NCBI RefSeq assembly: GCF_003369915.1
Contig: NC_046677.1
Coordinates: 22,214,913-22,278,912, forward strand
Source of the DNA: Drosophila miranda
Lineage: Eukaryota; Arthropoda; Insecta; Diptera; Drosophilidae
Direction: 5' to 3'
Length of the DNA: 64,000 bases
This document shows, piece after piece, positions 55,714-64,000 of this stretch. Position 1 is the first letter of the stretch, and each line of letters begins with the position of its first letter. The translations under genes and the position numbers were made by a program. Below the pieces are notes generated by a model. The model saw only the letters and a list, made by a program, of their open reading frames with translations. It had not been told where the DNA came from and did no database searches.

Positions 55714-57862
55714 ATGTTTTTTAACATATTCCAAACGGGCATTTTCGAGAGGCAGTTTCGTCGCCAGCTGCTTGTCACATTGAGTGGTATGTGTGTGTTT
55801 TGGGATGAGTGATAAGACGAAAGATTCACGGAATCACCTAAAGAATGGAAAGTTTTGTGAGAGTTCAGGGACCAGACCTGGATCTGGAATGTTCAATTTC
55901 CCTGAACTTTGAGTAGAAGTGAAGGATTTAATGAAGCCTTTGCACAGCATGGAATCGTTTGCGGATAGCGTCGTCAACTCAAAGGGCTTCCTCCACTGAC
56001 GGCCCCCGAACAGGATATGAGTCGTACAAAGCCCCAACGCAACAAAGTTTGACGGGTCAAAATTCAATTTTGTGCCTGCCTATGCAAATGAGCTACTTGA
56101 GCTGTTGACTTAGGAATCCGCTCCCCCCCTCGAAGGGGGGTTGGGAGGGGCCTTTCACTCATTTGGAGGAGAGCATTATCCGGATGATGTAATTTGTTGA
56201 TCTACTTGTAGCCACGCTGATAACCTTCTGCCATGGCATTGCCCTCGGCTGGCTGTCACCCATGTTGCCACAGCTGCTCTCCGAGAAGGATACGCCCCTG
56301 GACTTCTTTATCGACGTGGGCCAGGCCTCATGGCTGGGAGCTGCCATCAGCCTGGGAGGCATTAGCGGGAACTTTTCCTTCTCGTACCTGATGAATCGCT
56401 TCGGGCGCAAGGTGTCGCTCTATGCTTTGGCCCTGCCTAACACGGTGCGTGTTTCCTTTTGGCGATTCGATTACCCTAGCCCATTAAGAGATAGCTTAAG
56501 GTGTCAATGACATGTCTCTCCCTTGTCACAGTGCATATGGTTCTTGTTCTACTTCGCCCAGAGCATCGAGTGGCTGTATGTGGCGCGTGTGTGCGCGGGT
56601 CTAACCGGCGGTGGGATGTTCGTGGTGCTGCCCATATTCATTGGCGAAATAGCCGACAACAGGTGAGTCCCAGTCATCGGAGCCACACTTCGATGTAGAG
56701 CAGAGAGGAGATGACAGACAAAGTACCTGTTCTGTCCAGGCTCCGTATCGATTCATCCATCAAGTGGAATTGTTGTTCATCGGTTCGTTCTGTTCCTCTG
56801 ACAGCATTCGTGGGCGGCTCTGCTCGTTTTTCACCCTGACCATGAATACGGGCATTATGGTGGGCTTTATTGTCGCCTCCCACATCCCCTATCACGTCAT
56901 TCCCTGTGCCGTTGTGGGCCTGCCCGTGCTTTATTTGTTTCTGGCCACTCGCTTCCCGGAGACACCGCAGCAGCTGCTCGTCTGGTCACGCGAGGAGGAG
57001 GCCCAACGCGCCCTGAAGTTCTACCGCCATTGCGATGGTCCGCAGGTGACGAAGCAACAGGAGCGCGATTACCAGAAGCAGTTTGACGAAATGCGCCTGG
57101 CCATCCAGCAGCGGAGCAAGGACGCCGGCTCCGTGGGCCTCACCATGTCTGATTTCTGTAAGTTTTCACCTAAATAATTGTTTTTCCATGGAGAGTGGGT
57201 GATTAATTTGGCTTCTCATCCCTACTGGGTTCCTGCTCGCAGGCAATAAGCGCGCCCTGAAGGCCATTGCCACGGGCCTGATGCTGATGATAGCCCAGAT
57301 CTTCTCGGGCACCTTCGCCTTTATCAACTACATGTCCAACATCTTCGATGCGGTGCACACACAGCTGGATCCCAACACCAACACGATCATCATTGGCGCC
57401 GTGCAGATCGTGGGCACCCTGGCCAGCATGTATCTGGTGGATCGCTATGGCCGGAAGATACTCCTGGTGGTGTCCTGTGCGGGCAGTGGGCTGGGCGCCG
57501 CCGGCCTCGGTCTGTACGCCTTCTATGCGGAAGAGACGGAGGTCGATCTATCGGCCTACGCTTCCTGGCTGCCCGTCACCCTGATGGCTCTCATCATTTT
57601 CATCGCCAATGTGGGCGTCGTCTCGGTGACGATGGTGGTGCTGGTGGAGATGCTGCCGCAGAAGATCCGGGCGGTGGCCACCAGCATTTGCCTGGGCTGC
57701 CTCAGCTTCTTTGCCTTCACCTCTCTGAAGACCTTCCCGCTGATGATGTTCCACTTTGGCCTGGCGGCCACCATGTGGTTCAGCGCCTCTGTCTCTGCTC
57801 TGTGTCTCTTCTATGTGGTGGTGTGTGTGGAGGAGACCAAGGGCAGGTCCATATATGATTAG
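55714..57862 (+). CDS. SLC2/Tret1-type facilitative sugar transporter
   Basis: Five exons (55714-55786, 56212-56444, 56532-56662, 56805-57157, 57243-57862) in phase give 469 residues with about twelve membrane segments. Sugar-porter signatures are present: N-terminal QTGIFERQFRRQ before TM1, ASWLGAAISLGG, the NRFGRKVS loop after TM2, GEIADN and RGRLCSFFTL, PETPQQLLVWSREEEA before the central loop, VDRYGRKILLVVSC after TM8 and a C-terminal VEETKGRSIYD. The family includes insect trehalose/glucose carriers (Tret1). The substrate here cannot be read from sequence. The protein would sit in the plasma membrane. The intron between exons 1 and 2 is 425 bases and the others are short. A TATA promoter precedes it and AATAAA at 57931 follows. 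Confidence 0.9.
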
Positions 57863-57930
57863 GAATACATAAAGCTGGGGGGAAGCCCTCTGACTAAGCT
57901 AGGCTAGTGCCCTCCTCGACCTTGGCGGGT

Positions 57931-57936
57931 AATAAA
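57931..57936 (+). terminator. Polyadenylation signal of the transporter gene
   Basis: AATAAA 69 bases after the stop codon, the first on this strand. Confidence 0.6.
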
Positions 57937-60900
57937 GTTCATGGAGTTCTCTAGTTGCCAGGTTATTGTTTTTTCACTCTGTCGGTGGGGGCTGGGCTGG
58001 GCGTTAAACCAAAACAAAGTACTCCCAGAGCTAGAGCTCGTAGTGTTCGTAGAACCCATAAAAACGGGGCGCTGACATGGCTTGATTTATGACCCGGCTA
58101 CCTCAGTGGCTTTCACCTGGCACGGCGCCTGATACTGCCTGTGCCACTGCCACACTGCTGCTGCTAATGTCATGTCAACAATTAGCTCTGTTGGTATTAT
58201 CATTTATAAGCGCGTACATTAATCCCACACCCACGTCGGCTGTGTTCTCGGTAAGTGGCTGGCAACGCGTCAGACACGTGCAAAATCTAGAGGGGCGGGA
58301 ATGGGCTTCTCTTCTTCTGTCTGGGAATATTTCAACTGAAAATGGCTTTGCAAGAGAAGGTACTTTGAATTCTTAACATAAATTAAATAAAAGCCTTTAC
58401 TGCTGAATCATACTGACTGTGATTGCAAATATGCGATTGTGATTGGGCATATTTGTACTTATTATTTATGGATCCCATTTGCAGCCCATTGTGGGGCTTC
58501 TGACACATCATTATGTAAAGAATGCTCCTGCTGCTGCTGCTGCTGCTTCTCTGCTACCATTAGTTGTATTATTTATTTATTTGTGGACATTTACGAATAC
58601 AATCGATAAACAATACGAGAGTGTGTGTGGCAGGTAGCAGGTGTCCTGTAATCGAAGCCCTTTATCTGCGGGATTTTCTATACATATTGTATAATCGCTT
58701 GGGCACCGAGATTTGACTTTCTTATCGATTTGTGGATTTTCTGCAAATTTTTTACCTATTTTAATTAAGTATAAATGTACACCAACTACGCTTGGCTACA
58801 CGCTTAATCTCATGAACAACTGTTGTGGAAGCCAGAATGTAATATCCACTCTTGGGTAATTTGTTTTTGGTTCGATTTTCCGATTCCGGGGATGCCAGCT
58901 GACGCAGTGACCACTGGACGGACACAGCCACCGCAAATAATAAAGTTCTGGTGAAACATTTTCCATTTTCAATGCAAATTCAGGGCGGTTGCAGTTCTCT
59001 GGTATCCATAGCAAATAATATTATGCCACATTCGAATGCTTCATTTTCAAAATCAACATTATCTGCCCTCACTCAGAATAAAATAATTTGAAGAGGCGTC
59101 TCCACTCAGACTTGACCACTTTAAATTTCAAGCCCCACACTCAGAAGCAGGCTACTTCGCCTTCGCTTAGGCAAATTGCCAATGTACATGGGAGCGGGTC
59201 TTGTCAACACAATAGCGATGATGATGGGTGCCGTAATGATCAGGAAAATGATAATAATAATGGCGAATGATAAGAGGGAGCTGCTTGTGCCGCGAAAACA
59301 CTTTAAAAGCAGCTAGAGATGGACGTGTGTGCTTCGTGATCATATATTTTCATAAACATTGCAATATGTATGTGAAAAGACTTTCTTTTTACGATTTACA
59401 CGCTCGGTATTGGTATCAATTTGTAAATTGTAACTATTCACTTCATAGGACTTTTCTCTTTGGGTGTGCCTTTGAAAGTTCTCCTTCGTGTTGGTTCCCG
59501 TGCCCTAAATGCCCTATATGCCTGGCCCGTGGCCATCTCCAACAGAAATATGTATGCACTGGTTAATGTGCAATCAGCTGTAAAAAGTGTTTGCCTCCGC
59601 TGTTTTGTCAACAACTGTTGTAACTTTGAGTGCAGTCGAACTATCTAAGCTCTTATTTTGCAGCTCTTCTCTAATGAATTTGCTTAAAGTCCTACCACAA
59701 ACAGAAATGTTTCTTATTTGAGTACGAGCTTGTGCATTTAATATGGAATATGATGGCTATTAGGCTAAAGGAATATTATTAATAAGTCCCTTGGAATTTC
59801 AATTAAAGGTAACATGAAATATGTATATGTACATATGTGGTCAATGTGCTTGACCGCTCTCCCTCGACATAAAACCAAAGCGCTTGTGTGGGAAAGGGAC
59901 AAATGCCCCTCAATCGCTGTCATTCGATACCGCTGAAACCACGCGGCGGCGTATGCGGAATATTTGTAAAGCTCAAAACAGACCCCTCAAAGGAGAAGGC
60001 AATTTAACGGAAATGTCCGCTAATTAATTGCCCAGAAATTTGATAATTAGTGTTTACATTCCAATCCCTCACTTAAACTCAATGGCCAGTGCCTTCCGTC
60101 GTGTGCTCTCGCTTTGAATTTGTTTGCATTCGTGTTTGATTACATATTTTGTGCGCACATTTAGGCATTACATTGTCGTAATTGGAACTTTCAGTGTTTC
60201 TGCAGGGTGTTATACGTATGAGGGGGGCATGGCACGCAAACCCGCATATGGCAAATTCCATTTCAGCTTTCCGCTTTGACTCAATGTGCCACGAAATCAA
60301 CCCATAAGAATTATATTGTTTACGAATTATATTGTTTGCCCCAATAGAAAACGAAAAGAGTCTAGTGTCCTTAGAATTTACATCCGAGGAGCAAAGTTGT
60401 TTTTGCTACTTGTTTTGCGAGCGATTCATTAAAGGGCAGCTATATAACACATTGCTGAAAACAGGTCCGTCTATGTACTGAGAGAATTCTTATAACAAAT
60501 ATTGAAGCTCCTTTAAACCATTAAGCCATGCAGCGAATGGTTTAAAAATTTTAAAAAATAATGTTATTAAAAACCGCATAATTTATCGGACAAATATTAT
60601 TTGTTGCTGTGCGAATCTGACCAATTTTGTAATGCCCTCAAGAAGGACACCTTTACCTTTTCTCACTCTGGCTCTCACTCGCACAGCTAACAAAAGTCCT
60701 GACAATAGGATAAATGAAGGACATTACAACAGGCATGAAAGCGTTAAAGGTCAGCAACCGGAGGATATAATATGTATGCATAATTGAGTGGATAATTAAC
60801 ATAAACATACCCGTTAATCTCACATCTTGCATCAACGAAATCAAGGCTTGAGATTTGTGGGAACACAGTCCCACAGGCAGCTAGTCGCCATCGCCCGGAA

Positions 60901-61641
60901 CACGGCTGACTGTTGTTGCAGCAATAACAGGTTTAATCACGTGGCAGAAACCTAGAGAAGTAATTCGGAGCAGGTGGCTTTACCGCGTGACAGACAGAAC
61001 ACACGGCCAGCCATCACATCCATCACATGCATGCCACAGACAGTCAGGAGTCGGGTTGCACTTTTGCGTTGCGCAAGGAATGCGGAAGGCGTCTTCAGAA
61101 CCCTACAACGTCTACGCGGCATATTTTCGTCTCCTGTTCATGCACATCTTCCACTTTCACTTCTGCTTGTGCACATGTAGAGAAATCGAAGTGTGTGCTA
61201 GAATTTCCAGAGTCTAAAATATTTACAATGCAATTCACAATGCAATGAGTTTGGGTTTCCATTCCTTGCTAAGTTTTACTGGTATACACGTACATATAAC
61301 CAATTGAAAGTACCATACCGTACAATTTCAGGAAAAGGTTTTTGGGCGACTCACAAGCTAATAGTTCTCCAGCAAAACATGCAGAAACTAGTTAAAATTT
61401 ATCAAAACGTATTAAAAACTAAACTATCTCTATTTTTCGGCAGGGGCCCGTCTCTTATGGAAGCCCCTAAGCAATTGCCCCGTCTGCCCCCATGCAATCA
61501 TCGAAAAATACATTCAATTCGACTGAAAATTGATGCCTGAACCGAATTCATATGGGATTCCCTTTATTGCTTTTGCTTTGCAGTGAACACAACAAACAAC
61601 ACCCACAACACAAACAGCTATGAGCAGACCAGATCCTCAAA
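57937..61641. other. Intergenic, no gene recognised
   Basis: 3.7 kb with many short frames but none with homology, composition or splice context that I can support. A CTG tract is at about 58528-58549. Confidence 0.5.
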
Positions 61642-64000
61642 ATGCTGTTCACACACACAATTGGCACTAGCTTCATAATCCAGCAATGGCTGTTGCTGGT
61701 GCTGATATGTTGTTCAACTACCAGTGCCACGGACTTGGGGGTCAACAGTAGCACTACAACTGCCTCGGACATAGGGCGCAACAGCAGCACTGCCACTGCC
61801 ACCACAATGGCAACGACTTCGGGGATCCCAAGGCCAGATGCCAGCCAGAAAGCATCAGATGTCAGATCAGCAGAGCCAGGAACCAGGATACGCATCAACG
61901 TTAGTAAAACTCTATTATTTACCAGCAATAAGATGCAATTTTTATATGTTTTTGCGTGCACTCTTCTTGTTTGATGAACAGCCAATGACCGTTGGGGAAA
62001 TCACGGAACTGAGTACCAACGTCACTTTGTACATGGAGAAGATACCGCGCATACAGGTGCGATGGCAGGACAACCTGCCCGAAGGTGAGTTAATCCCTTC
62101 ATCCGGATGATGTTCCAGTCCTGCAATTCCGCGCTGTCTTTTGCAGGCACTTCCTACAATGTCCTTGTCAGTGCCGTGAACAACACACGCTGTCCGGACG
62201 CCCCGTGCAGCGAGTACGGCATCAAGGAGAAGCCATCGAGCTATGTCTACCTGCCGCTCAACCCCAATCTGAATGTGGAGTCGGTCGACTGCAACTACAT
62301 GTTCGGCTGTCAGTATAAGGTCACCGTGGAGACCTCTAATGCCCTGGTCCGGAGATCCACTCGCATCTTTATTCCACGTGCGTCTGACACAGCAATTGAT
62401 TTTAGTGAAAATTGATTTTAGTGAGGAGCTATGTAATTTTTGTTTTTTTATCCCGTAGAATGCGTGTCCGGAAAGTGCTCCTGTCAGCTGGTGCCAACGC
62501 CACCCAAGGTCCTGATTGCTGCCAAAATGTTGACCAACGACACCATTAGCATCAGTTTTTCAATCCAGGCCAGTGAGCAGTTGCGTAAGGAGCAGGCCAG
62601 TCACCTGCACGAGACGCTTCGTCTCTACAAAATGCAATTAAAGTGAGTAGCGGTGACTTGGCATGGCAACGGTTGTGTGTCCTTCGCCAGTTTATCAATT
62701 GCACGCTTAACAGGAACTGTTATGTTAATTAGTTTTCGCCCTACTGGATAGGAGAGAGACTATTAATTAGATTATGTTGAGCTACTGAGCTTTCCCAGAC
62801 GCGGGGGGTCCGTTCAAGACTTTGTCGGATAGAATATCTATTCTAAGAGGATATTCAAGAAGCGAGTGATAGGTCCGTGCTCTAATGAAAGCGAGACCAC
62901 GACAGATCGATTGCCGAAGAAAGAAAAATGATGCAAATATATTAAGGTGGTCCACTCGCTCTCTTTCGGGTCGTATCAGCTTTACTGAGAGCGCTTTAAC
63001 GCCATGTTCGATGAGAGAGAGAAAAGAACACAGTTTGCTGTTGTGCTGAGAAGATAAGACCCGAATAGAGAGCGCGCTGCGGGAGTGAACCACCTTTATA
63101 TAACTGCATCATGTGCTATATGTAGATTACAATGTGGTTCAATTTCATTCAAAGCCAAAGCAGGCATCTTTAAAATGGGCAGTGTCTGGCTCTAAAATTA
63201 AATTCAAGAGCATACAAATAACTCTTTTTCTAAAGAAAAAGTTAAGAGACACTCGATATGGTAATTGTAAGAGGGCAACTAATTCTCGACTCTCAGCACG
63301 TCTACATGCTCGTCCTGTCCTGCCAGCACCAGCATCATCTGTTGTTAGTTCTAAAGTTCCTTCAATTTCCATGATTGCATGGCCACCCTGCAGCAGTTTG
63401 CTAATATGGCCAAGAAAGCTGAGTTTACTCATCCAAGAGCTTTGCAAGTAGTTTCAAGAGCTTAACTACTGCAAAGGATGTTACGATTCAAAGACTCGTG
63501 GAGAAGAGGATACTCGTACCCCAAATATGCATGCATTTTTTCGTTGCAGAATAAACGAAGAAATGAATCCTTCATTGCCCTGGGGAGGAGTACTAAAAAA
63601 TCTCCTGATTCGAGCCTATAATCTGAGCGAGCTAAACTTCAAGCCCACACCGAGGGGTTTCGAGGGTAACATGAGGCTGCCGCTTGGCACACAGCTGAAG
63701 GAAAAGGCCTCCCTAAATCTGCAGGCCGTCATCATGGATACGTCTGGCTGTGAGGGGCCTCGCAGTGTAACCAAGGTACCAGGTAGGAGCAGTCCACAGT
63801 ACCAAAATGCTAACATGAAACAAAACAACATTATTTGACTTTACAGTGCCAGCCAATCCCATAGTGCTCTCGGACGAGGATAATGTGGTAAGCAGACACA
63901 TGGGAGAGACGAGACTCGAAAAAGGAAATATTGTGATATGCGTTTGTCCATTGTTGTACTCGTAGAGCAACTCCATTATCATTATGAGCGCTATGCTTAT
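61642..64000 (+). CDS. Single-pass membrane receptor, extracellular part (3' truncated by window)
   Basis: Exons 61642-61899, 61982-62084, 62147-62377, 62459-62642, 63550-63782, 63847-63887 and 63966 onwards join in phase. The protein starts with a signal peptide (WLLLVLICCSTTSA) and a Thr/Ser-rich stretch. Fibronectin-III-like segments follow: IQVRWQDNLPEGTSYNVLVS, the Cys-paired DCNYMFGCQYKVTVETSN, and QCVSGKCSCQLVPTPPKVL. About 350 residues in, after LSDEDNV, the next exon begins SNSIIIMSAML, apparently a membrane segment. The rest lies outside the window. The layout fits a cytokine- or tyrosine-kinase-type receptor, but without the cytoplasmic part I cannot say which. Intron 4 is 907 bases; its internal minus-strand frame (63145-63447) is not supported. 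Confidence 0.75.

Noticed and set aside
63145-63447. 100-codon minus-strand frame in receptor intron 4
   Set aside because: Looks partly protein-like, possibly a degenerate transposon piece, but I could not match it to any family.

Overview
This window is animal DNA from a fruit fly (Drosophila). It has short spliced genes with GT..AG introns, DRE promoter motifs, and proteins that I recognise as fly dUTPase, ALKBH6-type dioxygenase and the class ID unconventional myosin Myo31DF. The myosin places the segment in the region corresponding to D. melanogaster chromosome arm 2L, band 31. The proteins differ moderately from the D. melanogaster forms I remember, so a species outside the melanogaster group (for example the obscura group) is my guess. 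No database was consulted.

Layout. 1-3.3 kb: mostly non-coding, one possible tiny spliced gene. 3.3-6.5 kb: a near-perfect 1.5 kb-arm palindrome built from a dispersed repeat. 6.5-10.5 kb: dUTPase (-), ALKBH6-like (+) and a conserved 299-aa gene (-). 11.7-30.9 kb: Myo31DF (-), nine coding exons, with a 13.6 kb first intron. That intron hosts a small secreted-protein gene candidate and a composite insertion made of copies of the myosin exon-1 region and of the two genes lying just upstream of the myosin. 32.1-34.2 kb: a FHA-domain gene with TQxF motifs (MDC1/Mu2-like). 34.7-37.5 kb: an 836-aa protein with a TBP-like C-terminal fold. 38.3-38.9 kb: a broken Klp3A-type kinesin fragment. 39.2-43.0 kb: an inverted second copy of the 6.3-10.1 kb block (two intact genes and one broken one), bordered by pieces of the same dispersed repeat. 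44.2-46.3 kb: a DUF4795 (QRICH2-like) protein. 50.3-52.9 kb: LTR-like direct repeats around a small two-exon gene. 55.7-57.9 kb: an SLC2/Tret1-type sugar transporter. 61.6-64.0 kb: the extracellular part of a membrane receptor that runs off the window.

How it fits together. The genes are independent housekeeping, cytoskeletal and germline-type genes rather than one pathway. The remarkable part is structural: two independent rounds of recent, very similar segmental duplication. One is inverted, with copies 29 kb apart, and is linked to a palindromic repeat. The other is in direct orientation and built from three pieces, inside the myosin intron. Together they double the dose of dUTPase and ALKBH6, place promoter-bearing copies of neighbours inside Myo31DF, and make the 29 kb between the inverted copies prone to inversion by ectopic recombination.
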